DNA of 64,000 nucleotides from Botryosphaeria dothidea. Lineage: Eukaryota; Ascomycota; Dothideomycetes; Botryosphaeriales; Botryosphaeriaceae. The position numbers and the translations under genes were made by a program. Positions 11,901-22,859 of this stretch are shown here, in pieces. The notes below the pieces were generated by a model. The model worked only from the letters and a program-made list of their open reading frames with translations. It searched no databases and was not told the DNA's origin. The stretch covers positions 3,472,001-3,536,000 of the forward strand of contig WWBZ02000001.1 in assembly GCA_011503125.2 (NCBI GenBank). The letters are read 5' to 3'. The stretch's first letter is position 1. Every line of letters begins with the position of its first letter.

Positions 11901-13655
11901 GCCGCGAAGGTTATCAGTAACGCTCACTATGAGCAGACCTTTCTCGCCGCGAGCATGTGTGCACTGCTTAAACACGCTCCTACGGGTAATCACGAGCAAA
12001 CATCTCAACCTACTGCACACGAGGATCCTCCACCCTCATATCAGTTAGAGGAGCTTCCTCCTCTACCACGCATTCATCGGGACGACCTTCCGCCCGAGCC
12101 TCGTTACTATAAGGACATCCTCAAACACCAACTCAAGCCTTATCTCTTTCAAGCACTCTACCGTGAGCTGCAGGAAGGCAATGGTAAGGGGGTGTGGATC
12201 GTTGTAGACGAGGATCAAGCACGCAAGGCCAACAAAGAGGTCATTCCTCTTACATGGGTCTTCAAATACAAATTCGATGAGAAGGGATATCTCACTAAGA
12301 TCAAGGCACGAGTATGCGTACGAGGTGACCTCCAAGTCTCCTACCAAGACACATATGCGGCTACCCTTGCCTTCCGCATCTTTCGCACGCTTATGGCGAT
12401 TATCTGCGCATTCGACCTCGAGATGTGGCAATACGACGTCGTTAATGCCTTTCCTCATGTCCCTCTCGATCAACCAACCTTCTGCCGAGCACCAGAAGGC
12501 ATGACACTTCCTTATAGGAAGATCTTGTTGCTTAAGAAAGCTCTCTATGGGCTTAAAGAGTTGCCAGCGTTGTGGCAAAAGCACTTTCAAGCCACGCTCA
12601 AAGACCTGGGACTTGAGCCTGTGCCAGATGCTCCATGTCTCTACGCAAACGAGCACCTCTTTGTATTCTTCTTCGTAGACGATATTATCATGGCCTTTCC
12701 TAAGAAGGATGAGCCATTCGCGCACGTATTCGAACAAGACCTCTTTCAGCGCTACGAGATGCGTAAGATAGGAGAAGTTCAGTGGTTCTTAGCTTTACGA
12801 ATCGTCCGTGATCGAAGCAAGCAACTGCTATGGCTATCACAAGAGTCATACCTTACCAGCCTTAGGGCTAAATATAACGTCAAAGAATCATCGGTTGCCA
12901 CGCCTCTTCCGATAGAGGACCTACCTACCCCAAATAACGAGGCTCATGCAACACCTCAAGACATCCACACGTTCCAGAGCAAGATGGGATCTGCCCAGTT
13001 CGCTGCTATTAGCACGAGACCTGATATAGGCCACGCCTGCTCAGCCCTCTCTGCGTATTTAACGAACCCTTCTAAGCGACACCTCTATCTTGCACACCGC
13101 CTCCTAGAATATCTCGTAAACACGAAGGACCTCGCAATTATGTATAACGGCAACGTGGCAAATGATCAACGCATCTTCGTGCCTAGCAGTGATGCATCCT
13201 TCGCAAATGACACGGCCACACGCCGTAGTTACCAAGGATTACTCATAATGCTGTTCGACGGACCCGTGGACTGGAAAGCCTCCAAGCAACCAACAGTGAC
13301 GACCTCAACAACGGAAGCAGAGCTCCTCGCTCTATCAGAGACTGCTAAGCAAGCATACTGGTGGAAACGCTTCTTCAGAGGCATCCAATTTGAGCCAGGT
13401 CACCTCGTTCAGATCGAGTGTGACAACACACAGACGCTCCGCCTTATGGAAGAGAACGTCGGAAAGCTTGTTACGAAGCTTCGTCACGTTGATATCCATC
13501 ACCACTGGCTTAGGCAAGAGACTCAAGCAGGCAACGTTCACTTCAAATGGACACCAACAGCTCAGATGATCGCAGACGGTCTCACAAAGCCGTTAACAAA
13601 GCAAAAGCACGCCCACTTTGTGCAAGGCTTAGGCCTCTCATTACTACAACAGTGA
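8997..13655 (+). CDS. Copia gag-pol polyprotein, one frame interrupted by TAA in gag
   Basis: One frame of 1553 codons from ATG 8997 to the stop at 13653-13655 is open except for TAA at 9567-9569 after 190 residues of Gag. Beyond it the frame continues without a break through a variant zinc knuckle (C-x-C-x3-H-x4-C, about 9756-9791), an aspartic protease (ADTGTTHHVC), the GAG-pre-integrase HHCC region, integrase with DDE signals (FFRTDG; PAQNGHAER), copia reverse transcriptase (YDVVNAFPHVPL; FFVDDII) and RNase H (SSDASF; TEAEL). All catalytic motifs look intact. Pol could start at the internal ATG 9876, but Gag would then lack its knuckle. A C-to-T change of CAA to TAA is the simplest origin; programmed readthrough is possible but unusual at this site. 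Confidence 0.93.
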
Positions 13656-13787
13656 TTATAAGCGTACACACCGCTTAAACCAGATTGTCACCATTTTATT
13701 TATATATTTCGGTAATCACGTTCCTTTCACACTGTTAAAGGTCAACACTAAGCAGATTATCGCGCACTGCCCGATCGGACACCACGC

Positions 13788-13797
13788 GAAGGGGGTG
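13788..13797 (+). other. Polypurine tract upstream of the 3' LTR
   Basis: GAAGGGGGTG abuts the 3' LTR start at 13798. A purine-rich primer for plus-strand DNA synthesis is expected at this position in LTR retrotransposons. Confidence 0.7.
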
Positions 13798-13945
13798 TGT
13801 TGGAAATCACGTGTTTTGCATATTGCTTTTGCAACACCAGATAGCTTAGTCACTCACTTACGTATATAAGGAGGGTGGGCCACCTACGCCCTTCATCCTC
13901 ATGCCAATCATCAATAGATCATCATTGTTCATCAACATACCAACA
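13798..13945 (+). repeat. 3' LTR, 148 bp
   Basis: It has the same TGTTGG...CCAACA ends as the 5' LTR and one mismatch to it. Its last bases together with the flank create an open frame starting at ATG 13901 that reads out into the disrupted host gene. Confidence 0.95.
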
Positions 13946-14350
13946 AATACTGACGAAGAAAAGAACATAGATGACATCACCGGCTACGAGCGTGCACTCA
14001 TGATCGGTTCCCTCCCCGACGAGATGCTGCACTCACTCCTCGCGTATGTCAAGGCAGCCAATGCCGAAGCCCCATTCCGCGCTTTTGCAACCGCGCCCAC
14101 CGGCAATCCTCCCTCGCCGTGCCCGACTTCGATGCAACCACCGGGTACAGACGAACAAACCCCCGCAAATCTGACCACGTCACAGCAATCCACGGTTGGT
14201 GTCAGACCTCGCTCAAGCATCTGCACTCCCTCTGACTCCTCCCACCTGACCACCGTAGCGCTCGAGGATGGTCTCATGCGTAGAGTCAGGAAGGTCACCG
14301 TCACCTCCGTGGTTTACGACCTCTACCCTATCGAACCGGTTCGTTTCTGA
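13946..14350 (+). pseudogene. 3' part of the retrotransposon-disrupted gene
   Basis: It starts with the right copy of the AATAC duplication (13946-13950). The frame aat-act-gac is open to the TGA at 14348-14350, giving about 134 residues. The first portion, with IDDITGYERA and SLPDEMLHSLLAYVK, resembles the last part of a NET domain; a Pro/Thr/Ser-rich stretch follows, ending in VTSVVYDLYP. It is not in frame with the 5' part across the reconstructed junction, where the 5' frame meets TGA at once, so either an intron or an older frameshift preceded the insertion. Expression as an LTR-initiated fusion from ATG 13901 is formally possible. Confidence 0.45.
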
Positions 14351-15036
14351 AATTTTTCTTGTTTGATACCTATGTGGCAAGCCAATCGGGCGATGGTACG
14401 ACATACCGTCAGGGATGCCTAGCGATGCTAGAATCTGCATGAGGAATAGTTGCTGTTTCTACAAGTCCGAAGGGAGTATTGCGTTATGGATTTGCTTTGA
14501 AGATAGAAATGGTTCATTTATTCGGAAGAGATGTTCTGCATAGCACAATGGATAGCACTTTCAACACAGCACTTCACAATGAATAACAGTTCCACCACAC
14601 CATCTCATCTCCCTCGCCTGCCTCCCATTTAGCTCATCCGTCCACCACCCTCTTCAGCGCCTCCCCCTCGCCCGCACATATCTTGCTCTGTTTACAGAAG
14701 GAGTAGGACACTGCAGAAAGTGTTTTGATCAAAAGTGAAAGAATTATACAGGCTTCCTGCTATCGCAACGCCGCTTCCGCGAGGTGTCGTGCTCGGGCAT
14801 GGGCGATGCTTTGGATGATGACTGAGAAAGTGCACGGTCATTATCAGACGAACAGGCAGGCGGGTGTCACGGAATGGCCACAGAGAGAGAATAGATAGAA
14901 GAGGATTCCGCGAGGTTTGGCAGGTATGAGAGCGGAGTTGCAATTGCCGCCGATGTCACCTGGCGGCAAAGATCGTACTCCTTCTTCCGACCAACACCAA
15001 AGAGTTTTTTCCCATTCTGCTGAAATGTACATGTAT
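14351..15036. other. Intergenic, nothing recognised
   Basis: About 0.7 kb between the disrupted gene and the 3' end of the dehydrogenase gene. No coding signal or repeat was seen. Confidence 0.6.
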
Positions 15037-16054
15037 CTACCAGGCCGTGTGTCCACCATCTACCCTCAGATCGGCCCCCGTCACAAAGCTGCTCGCGTCG
15101 CTCAGCAAGAACATGATGGCTCCCCGGTGCTCGTCTGCACTGCTCAATCTCATCATCATGTTTTGACTGCACCATTGCCGGTCCATTTCCTCGTCCTGCA
15201 ACATTTCGGACGTCAATCGCGTCCTGATATACCCAGGCGATACGGTATTGACCCGGATAAGTGGGTAGCTCTTGTTACTGCCCCACTCGGCCGCCAGCGA
15301 CCGTGCCAGCTGCACCACCGCTGCCTTCGACGAGTTGTACGTCGCCGAGTCGGCACCCTGCCATGAGATTAGCACCGCTATTATTGAGTCGGTCTGTGAG
15401 CTTGCAAGCTAGCCCACCTTGTTGCTGCCGTGTGCGCTCATGCTCGCTACGAGAACTATGCTCCCTGCTACCCCCTGCTTCTGGAATTCACGGCCTGCTT
15501 CCTGTGCACATATGAAAGTGCCAATGTAGTTGACATCCATGATGCGCTTCACAGAATCAATGGCCGTGTCGACAGCTGGACCGACGCCACTAATGCCTGC
15601 ACACGTTACCAGGCCTCGCAACGGGAACCTTGCGGCGGACAGTGCCGTCTTGAAAACACCACGGACATCAGTCTCGTTGACGATGTCGCAACTGTGGTAC
15701 CATGCCTTCGTCCCATACTGCTCAGCGGCCACGAGCACTCTCTCTATCTCAGTCGAATGTTAGTTGTGCTCAACTCCGAGAAGCGGCTGGATCGTGACTG
15801 ACCCCAAGGCTCTGCAAGGGGCTTTTCTGCGCGATCCAAACAAATGACGTCACCTCCGCTCTCGATCACGGCGCGGGCGACTTCTAGGCCTACAGAACCA
15901 CCACCTCCGGTGACTTTTGGCGGTCAGCAGCTTTTCTATGACTTGGGCATTGCAACTCACCGAGCACTGTTCTGCCGTCCAGCCTGAAGAGATCTCCGAT
16001 AGATTTCTCTGGCGCGCCCAGAGACGGCTTCGCCTCCCGTTCCGATGATACCAT
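15037..16054 (-). CDS. Short-chain dehydrogenase/reductase (SDR)
   Basis: Four exons on the minus strand (16054-15961, 15913-15803, 15743-15418, 15357-15037) give 283 residues with GT...AG introns of 47-60 nt. The cofactor motif TGGGGSVG lies at 33-40, preceded by RLDGRTVLV. DIVNETDV and CAGISG match the classical SDR acidic-residue and NAG-type motifs. The catalytic triad is visible as S171 (VASMSAHG), Y184 and K188 (YNSSK), followed by RVNTVSPGYI, where PG is typical after the active site. The C-terminus GADLRVDGGHTAW is the usual classical SDR ending. The family oxidises or reduces sugars, polyols or other alcohols with NAD(P)(H); substrate cannot be told. It resembles the gluconate 5-dehydrogenase/L-xylulose reductase type. 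Splice choices keep the frame throughout. Confidence 0.88.
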
Positions 16055-16634
16055 TTCAGCAACTTCTGCTCCCAGAAGAACACTCAGAAAAAAAGGCTAT
16101 GAAATGCTCTCGAGGCACTACGACTCTCGAAGGACGTTCGGCAGTCTTATGTTACCACGGATTTCTCACGTGTCTGGCACCGCGGGTCATCCTTGCATCA
16201 TGCTCCGCGACGGCGCCGTTCCTAGGACAGACCATCTTCCACCACCGATCGCTGGCATGAAAAGTAGCACTGCCAAACGCGGCCAAGTGGCGGCTCTGGC
16301 CCGTCCTCGCGTGGTCCGTGCTGGTCGATGACCTGGGCGGCTTCTGGCCCAGCTGGGCTGCTGCACGGCGGACCGAAAATTCAAATATCATGCAAACAGG
16401 ACGGGAGATGATCTGGAGATAAAAATGCGGGATCAAGCGGGGACGTCTGATGAGCAGGGCCACCGGCCAACCCCGGATTTTTATAGGCCCCGCCAACCGA
16501 CATCGGCCCAGCACGACAGCTAGAGTCTAGTCTCACTTGATACACATCACTTCGGTTGCGACAGCTATCCGTTGATGCTTTCGTCGCCGCTCAACACAGC
16601 TCCTAGCATCTCCCTCTTTGATCTGATGTCACAA

Positions 16635-16820
16635 GACACCTGTACGCACGAACGGCCGTATGCGGAGCTGGATTTGCTGTTTGAGAGGGGGTCGCTGGCG
16701 AGGAGGTTTGGGGGGACAGTTGCGGGTGCGTTTTGGGTGCAGGTAGTGGCGGAGTTGCGGGTGAAGGCGGGGAAAGGGGGACACCAGGAAGCGGCGAGCC
16801 ATTTGGAGATGGTGGAGTAG
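16635..16820 (+). pseudogene. Possible C-terminal relic of an MFS sugar transporter
   Basis: An open frame contains ERPYAELDLLFERG followed by SLARRFGGT, then a tail ending at the stop at 16820. This matches the cytoplasmic end of fungal MFS sugar transporters ('R-x-Y-x-ELD-x-LFE-x(4-5)-AR-x-F'). No membrane segments are encoded in the 500 bp upstream on this strand, so only the last exon's worth survives. It may be a degraded gene; a chance match over about 30 residues cannot be excluded. Confidence 0.35.
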
Positions 16821-17005
16821 GTAGTGAAAACCAGTGCATACCACAGTTTATTGATCTCAGTTGAATTGAATATTTTTTCTCTTTGTATGTACAGAAGACA
16901 TGGAAGTCAGCGCTCGGAATATCAAGAGCGCAAAAACAAAACAGCTATTTAGCTCTTGCAGTATAACTTAAAACTGTACAACCACGCGAAAAAGGCGGCC
17001 GGCAT

Positions 17006-19388
17006 CTATTTCTCCTTTTCCTTCTCTCTATCCTTTTCTACCTTCTCTCCTTCCTTCTCGCTTTCCTTCTCTCTCTTCCTCTCCTCCAATCCCTCCACCC
17101 CCTTCCCCCACGCCCCGGCCTTCTTCCCCCACCTCATCGTCCCCCAAACATGCGTCCACCCAATCTTCGGCGGCGGGCCCGGCCAGGTCCTAAACGGGCT
17201 CGCCGTCCCATGCCTGAACAGCACCTCATCCTTCTTCTCGTCGACCTCGTTCGCCTCGCCCATCCCCACGTCCGGCGCCAACTCGGCCGCCTTCCTCTCC
17301 AGCGCCGCCCTCTCCGCAGCCGGAATCTCCCACCTGCGCACTTCTTTGGCCACGGGCGTCCACCACGACAGCTCCGGGCAGGCGCGTGCCCACCACCTGC
17401 GGCCGCACATCTCCCACAGGCGCGAGCGCGCGCGCTTGTACGCGAAGCGCTCGTCCTCGCCGGTGAAGGCGCCGGCCTGGCCGAAGTCGGGCGCCCGGAA
17501 GCCGGGGATCGTCGTCGTCCTGCCGCCGCCCACGATGGTGTCGTAGTCGCGGTCCGCGCCGAACGAGCCCGTGTACGTGCCGCGGCGCACGCGGTTGGGC
17601 GGATCGTCCTCGAGCGCGTCCTCGGCCAGGATGCCCTGCAGGCGGGCGTGGGTGTAGTCGACGACGGGCTCGGGCTCGGGCTCGGCGGACGTGCCGGCGC
17701 CGTCGTAGGACGAGATGTTGGGGCGGAAGGGCGCGGTGGCGTCTTGGTAGATGTCGGAGAAGGTTTCGGAGTAGACGGCGTCCTGGTCCTGTTCGGCGGC
17801 GACGGCGGTCTCGCCGTTCGTTGTGGGGGACTTTGGTTTGCGCGATTCGGGGAAGAAGATGTCGTCGGGGCCGGCGGCGGCGGTGATGAGGAGCTTGCAG
17901 CGGGCTTCGTAGAGGGCGTCGAGCAGGGTGATGAAGCGGCGGGCTTCGTTCTTCTGGAGGAGAGAGAGGACGGGGACGTCGGTCAGGACGAGGGTGTGGA
18001 AGGTCGAGGCGAGTGTAATGTAGTCTGCCGGGCCCAGCTGACTGGCGCAAAGTTCGGAGAAAGTCCAGGAAGTCACACCATTGTGCTGGCGCGGGATGTG
18101 CACTTGGCGGCCATAAACGCGCATTGTGCTGGGCGACCAGGGGATGTCTGCAGATCTGACGCCAGTAGCAACGGATTCCGCTTCCTTGAACTTGAGTAGC
18201 CATTCTTCGTGGTCGGAGGTCGACGCGTCCGTGGTTGGCTTAGCGAAGTAATGCTTGGGTAGAGACGCCATGTCCGGGATGGAGTCGTTGTCCTCGGAAT
18301 TTGCAGATGTCTGCACGGTCTGGCCGCTCTCTAGGACCACTGAAATAGGAGGAGCGTCTTCTAATTCGCGCTCAGCATTCTCCAGCACAGCTTCGGACTC
18401 GCTTCTTCGGTAGTCCTTCCCGCCCTCCATTTCCCACACCTCGCATCTGGCTTTGAGGACTTCCAGGAAAGGGGCAAAGTCACCCCTTCCAGCGAACATG
18501 TTGTCATTGCTCATTCGCCTGGCCCCAAAGCCCCATCTTAAAGAGTCCATGCGGCTTGGTGGAGGCGTGAACTCCATACCGGCAGCCTTGGCCAGTTCCT
18601 CAGGCATACGATTGCTCGTTGCGATGAGCACACCGCCCAGGTGGAAGAAACTCGTCATCAAATTCGACATGATCTTCGAGGCGGCGCGATCCGGTAGTTG
18701 GAATTCGTCAAGAAAGAGAATGGGCGAGGTCTCGATCATGTCACGTGCCAGAACGAGCAACGAGTGCTCCTCATCAAATATGGAGCCGCTAGAAATAGTC
18801 GAGGTGCGAGTGCGTCTCAGAGCCTCGAGCTTTGCAAGGGTCTCTAGCATGAAAGTGTTGAAGTGCCAGCGGCGTTTCTTGCGATTGGGGAGGCAGTCGG
18901 CGAACAGATCTATTAGCATGCTCTTTCCGGTGCCGACCTCGCCGTGCAGCATTAAGCCCTTCGGCGAGTCGAGGCTCATGGCTTGTTCATGGCTGGTCAG
19001 GACGCGAGTCAGAGCAAGGCTGTCACGCTTCTCCTTTTCGGCGAGCAACGAGGACCAGAAGCCGCGGGGGCGGACCTCACGGTTCTCGTCGTCGGGAGGC
19101 TTGGCGGGGCCATTGGAGCCGACTGCGCGGCTTATTTGGTGCAAGCGGTGGCTGTATTCTGCGGTGGGCTCATAATCCTTCAGGCGCTCGTACAGCTTCT
19201 GCAAATGGAGTGCTGGGGCGAGTCAGCTGGCATTGGCCCGACGACGTGGTCGATAGGACGGCGAGCTATGACGTACCGAGACGGTGTTGAGCGGGATCAG
19301 GGCGGATGCGGTTGGTGGCCAGCAACGCACGGTAGAGCACGAGCGGGTTGGTGATGGCAACTCCGGTCGAGTACTTGCGGACCAACAT
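17006..19388 (-). CDS. AFG1/LACE1-family mitochondrial ATPase
   Basis: Two exons (19388-19277 and 19212-17006) give 772 residues; the junction restores ALHLQKLYERL. The N-terminus includes ITNPLVLYRALLATNRI, typical of the family just after the mitochondrial presequence. Walker A GEVGTGKS is at about 128-135, followed by the family-typical HFNTFML; Walker B is ILFLDEFQLPD, with sensor-like IATSNRMPEEL. LDALYEARCKLLITA is also characteristic. The protein is longer than yeast Afg1 (about 500 residues), with a Trp-rich segment and a highly charged Lys/Glu tail. Family members sit at the inner mitochondrial membrane and help degrade or handle respiratory subunits. The start is uncertain: TGA lies 9 bases upstream of ATG 19388, but a further 5' exon in the Arg-rich frame at about 19406-19666 could supply a longer presequence. 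Confidence 0.9.
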
Positions 19389-20902
19389 GGAGCCTCAAAG
19401 ATATTTTACGGGCATGCGGGACAGGGCATAGAAAGCGCTGTTCCGACGTCGGCGGCGACGAGGGCGAGGGAGAATATGTGCGTCTTGGGCGTCTGTGGGC
19501 TGCCGGGTGTGCTGCGTCTACGGCGAGCGCTGGCGACCCCCCGCGCAGCCGCGGATTTGCGTCGGCTCCAACCCCGAAATCCTCGAAATCCGTGGCCGCT
19601 CCCGCCATCGCCTGCTCTCCCACCTCCCCCGCCTCTCAACTGGTCAGGGTAAGTCGTGTGCACCATGCGGCTGAAACAGGAAGCTGAATATTCGAGTACT
19701 GGAATTCCCCGCAGTGGTCTCGATGCTGACCGGCCCCGCGCTCTCCAGACGCAGCGTCATTAGGCGTCCGCCACGTGCCCGCCAGACACCAAGCTTCTCG
19801 TGTCCGACAGTCGGTGCAGAGCCAAATGCACGTAGACGTTGGAAGTTGCGGCAACGCCCTCATCCTAACCGCCTGCAGCTCCCTTTCTCGTAAAATCATT
19901 TGCACTTCGACCGCCGCCTGCCCGGGATGCTCCGCTCGCCAAAGAACACCCCGGGCTGACCACCCTCCCTCGCGGCATTCCCGCCGCCCAACTTTAAATG
20001 ACACGCTTGCCCCAAGGAGTTTCGGAGCTTCTGAATGGAGAATGGGAAGGTGCCAGACGTTCGACCTTGAGCCTTGCCCTGCTCGACTTTTTGCCATCGC
20101 TGTCCTTTTTGGGCCACTTGCATATATGCCGTTGCCCTTCATAGCCTGTCCCTGCTCGTGAACCATTATTCTCACTGGGCGCTGCTCATTCTCCTGCCGT
20201 GGCTGCATATTGGATGTGCTCGATCTGCAGGATCGCTGACCATCACCACATTGCAAGCGAATGCCAGCTTACTTTCTTCCTTTCCATGGCCTTGCTATCT
20301 CTTGCCTAATTAGAGTTCTGTTTCTACTGCTACTCCAAGGCCTGTATCCTTGTAGACTTGATTACGAGACCAAGCGGTCCAGCCACTCAATTTCTTTGTC
20401 ACGCTGGTGCCTTCCTGGATCCCCTTCGTTGCGGTGCTCTTCTATTCCGCCAATCTCTAGCCGGAGCTTACCCGCGTTGACACAATGGTGCGGTGATCTT
20501 TGGGGCCTGGGGCTATTGCACGAGCATTTCGATCGGTACCTGAACAAGTATGTACAGGTAATCCAAAGATTGAGGAAATCTCTGCAAGCCTGTGCAGAAA
20601 ATCTCTTCTCTATCTTCTGGTCGACAGGTTGAGCAAGTTTTACATTCGTGGGGTTGATGAGGGGCTCCGTTCAGCCAAGATAGACACAGGCTCATACGCC
20701 TACTCGACCGCTCGCAGCTAGGTCACTATCGAATTTCAGTAGCCTTACTCCGTGATCAAGGTGCCTAAAGGATACCAACATTGTAGACAGACATCGAAGG
20801 GAGCTTTTCCGTCATGCGGCTCTATTGCTCTTACAGCAAAGGCCTAGAGAAGCTCCAAATCGAGACGAAATCCCTCTCAACAGTCATCATGAGCAGAAGT
20901 GC
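19389..20902. other. Intergenic, no gene supported
   Basis: About 1.5 kb between the AFG1-type gene and the 3' end of the decarboxylase gene. Short open frames on both strands lack recognisable content. It may hold a 5' exon and the promoter of the AFG1 gene near 19400-19670. Confidence 0.55.
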
Positions 20903-21712
20903 TTAATCGTTGTTCAGCTCCATCCTCTCCTCGATCACGCTTACAATGTCCTTCCATTCCTTCATGCCTCCGGTCCCTGTATCCCCACACGCTATCCTCT
21001 TCTCAACTGGCCGCAGCACTTCCACCCACCCACCGTTCCCGACACCCCACTCCTCCTCGAGCACTCTAATCTGCTTAGCCGTGATCGGATGCACCCACAT
21101 CGCCGTATTCATCGCCGGCGCGACTATTATCCTCTTCTGCCTAGGCGCCACCAGCCCTGCCTCCTCCCCCTCCGCCGTCCCCAGATTCACGCCCCCACCA
21201 CTCGCACTCGCATCGCTCTGCGGCAACCGCACCGGATCCAGCTGGCCGGTCGTATCCCACGCCCTGACCACGCTCAGCAGCAAGCCGTCCGAAATCCCGT
21301 TCACCATCTTCGCCAGCGTGTTCGCGCTCAGCGGCGCGACCACCATCAGGTCCGCCCACCGCCGCAGCTCGATGTGCAGGATCGAGTTCCCGCGCACCCA
21401 CGGCTCGCGCCACTCGTCCTCGTCCAGGTAGACTCCGTCGACGTTGGGCAGCGCCGCGATCGCGGCCAGCGACGGCTGCTCCGCGGCCTGGCCGTCGAGG
21501 AAGCGCGAGGCCGACGGCGTGAGCACGACGCGGATCGAGAGGCGCGGGTGGGCGGCGAGCGCGGTGATAATGTTGGGGATCTTGATGGTGGCGACGGAGC
21601 CGGACGCGGTGAGCAGGAGGTGCGGCTTGCCGTCGTTGTGGGCGACTGCGGTCATGGGTGGTGGGGTGGGGCGCGTCGTTGCGGACGGCGCGGTGGTGGA
21701 CGGGGACATCAC
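20903..21712 (-). CDS. Phosphopantothenoylcysteine decarboxylase (HFCD flavoprotein)
   Basis: One exon of 269 residues. The FMN-binding flavoprotein core starts at HLLLTASGSVATIK (31-44). The catalytic His is H113 in SILHIELRRWAD, followed by VVAPLSANTLAKM. The substrate-binding motif APAMNTAMW is at 198-206 and the ACGDTGTGGM loop with catalytic Cys C242 is near the C-terminus. These identify the Cab3/Hal3/CoaC family, which makes 4'-phosphopantetheine in coenzyme A synthesis. Residues about 157-190 form a Gly/Ser-rich insertion. The presence of both the Asn-containing motif and the Cys suggests an active enzyme rather than a regulatory Hal3-only paralogue. ATG 21655 is an alternative start. 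It is divergent from the glutaredoxin gene, 272 bp away. Confidence 0.92.
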   Translation of the reverse strand: MMSPSTTAPSATTRPTPPPMTAVAHNDGKPHLLLTASGSVATIKIPNIITALAAHPRLSIRVVLTPSASRFLDGQAAEQPSLAAIAALPNVDGVYLDEDEWREPWVRGNSILHIELRRWADLMVVAPLSANTLAKMVNGISDGLLLSVVRAWDTTGQLDPVRLPQSDASASGGGVNLGTAEGEEAGLVAPRQKRIIVAPAMNTAMWVHPITAKQIRVLEEEWGVGNGGWVEVLRPVEKRIACGDTGTGGMKEWKDIVSVIEERMELNND

Positions 21713-21984
21713 GGGAGTTTTTCAAGGCGGAGCTGGAGGATGTTGGGTTGTTGAGCTGTGCGAGGTCAGCGGGCGGAGAAAGGCATGTTTGGCGGTCTGT
21801 GTGTGTGCGTGTGTGAGTAATCGCGTCTGAGGTCGAGTCAAAGGCGTGCGATATGTCAGCCGCCGCGATGGCGATGTCATGACTGCGGGCGTGTGCGGCG
21901 AACTTTCTGTTTGCCGCATCCCCGGACGAGACCTCCACTCTACCACGCACCTTCCACCACCGCACACGTCCTCTACCGCCCGCA

Positions 21985-22585
21985 ATGTTGTTCTCACGGA
22001 CAGCCTTCTCGAGCGTACGCCTCTCGATTCTTTCGCTCGTGTTCACGCCGCTGACAATCGCACAGGCTTTCCGCGCCGCGACTCGCCCGTCTTCGCGGAC
22101 GCTCGCCAACCCGATCGCGCATGCCCGCCTCACTCCCCTCCAGATCCGCTTGCTCTCGCAGGAGACTCGTGCCGCGATAGACAAGGCAGTTGCCTCGGCA
22201 CCGGTTGTTCTCTTCATGAAGGGCACCCCCGAGATGCCGCAGTGCGGCTACTCGCGTGCCAGCATCCAAATTCTTGGCATGCAGGGTGTGGATCCGAGCA
22301 AGTTCACGGCGTTCAATGTGTTGGAGGATAATGAACTGAGGCAAGGTACGTTGAGACAATTCTTCACGGAGAGGTGAATTGTGGTGAATTGGACTTGTTG
22401 ACGGTGTTGGCATAGGTATCAAGGAATACTCGGAGTGGCCTACGATCCCGCAGCTTTACGTCGACAACGAGTTCGTGGGTGGCTGCGACATCCTGATGTC
22501 GATGCACCAAGACGGCTCACTGGCGAAGATGCTGGAGGACAAGGGTGTGCTGGTGCCGGCTGAGGAGGAGGGCAAGCCCGAGTAG
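21985..22585 (+). CDS. Mitochondrial monothiol glutaredoxin (Grx5-type), with CGYS active site
   Basis: Two exons (21985-22345, 22416-22585) give 176 residues. An N-terminal Arg/Ser-rich, acid-poor stretch of about 55 residues fits a mitochondrial presequence. The thioredoxin-fold core has [43 protein letters not shown] and FVGGCDI, all standard for Grx5. The family transfers [2Fe-2S] clusters in mitochondrial iron-sulfur assembly, using the single active-site Cys (C87) with glutathione. The active site reads CGYS, where nearly all family members have CGFS. The intron follows codon phase 1 (G|GT). Divergently transcribed from the CoA-synthesis gene upstream. Confidence 0.94.
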
Positions 22586-22859
22586 ACTGCTGCTGGGAAC
22601 GACGAAATGAAGCCATGGGGAGCTTGTACTCTGACGGGTTGTTCCTATATATAATTCTCCTGTAACTTTACGCATGCGTGGTAATCACTCGAATGCGAAT
22701 TTCTTGTTTCGCGGTTCTCTCCTGTCACGTTAGAGCTCCGATTACGTCTCGTTTCTCTGTTTTCGTTTGCTGCACCTTCCTTCTCCCGACCCCTCTCACC
22801 CAGTCACCCCTCACTTCACTTTCTCCACGCCCAACTCGTTTTCTCTGGCTTGTCTCGGT

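Larger units (their letters stand above)
8541..13945 (+). mobile_element. Full-length Ty1/copia LTR retrotransposon, 5405 bp
   Basis: The element is bounded by two 148-bp direct LTRs (TG...CA ends) that differ at one visible base (cttcctcc against cttcatcc), and it is flanked by the 5-bp duplication AATAC. It contains a primer-binding site, a purine tract, and one gag-pol frame with domains in the order protease, integrase, reverse transcriptase, RNase H, which is diagnostic for copia (Pseudoviridae) rather than gypsy. Near-identical LTRs mean a recent insertion. The only evident lesion is a TAA in gag at 9567-9569. It is inserted in the forward orientation within the gene pieces at 7878-8540 and 13946-14350. 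Confidence 0.97.

Noticed and set aside
17150..18199. A 349-codon plus-strand frame
   Set aside because: Antisense shadow of the AFG1-type gene in GC-rich sequence, with no recognisable motif.
21141..22226. A 361-codon minus-strand frame
   Set aside because: It overlaps the decarboxylase in another frame and the glutaredoxin gene on the opposite strand; composition is Arg/Ala-rich shadow.
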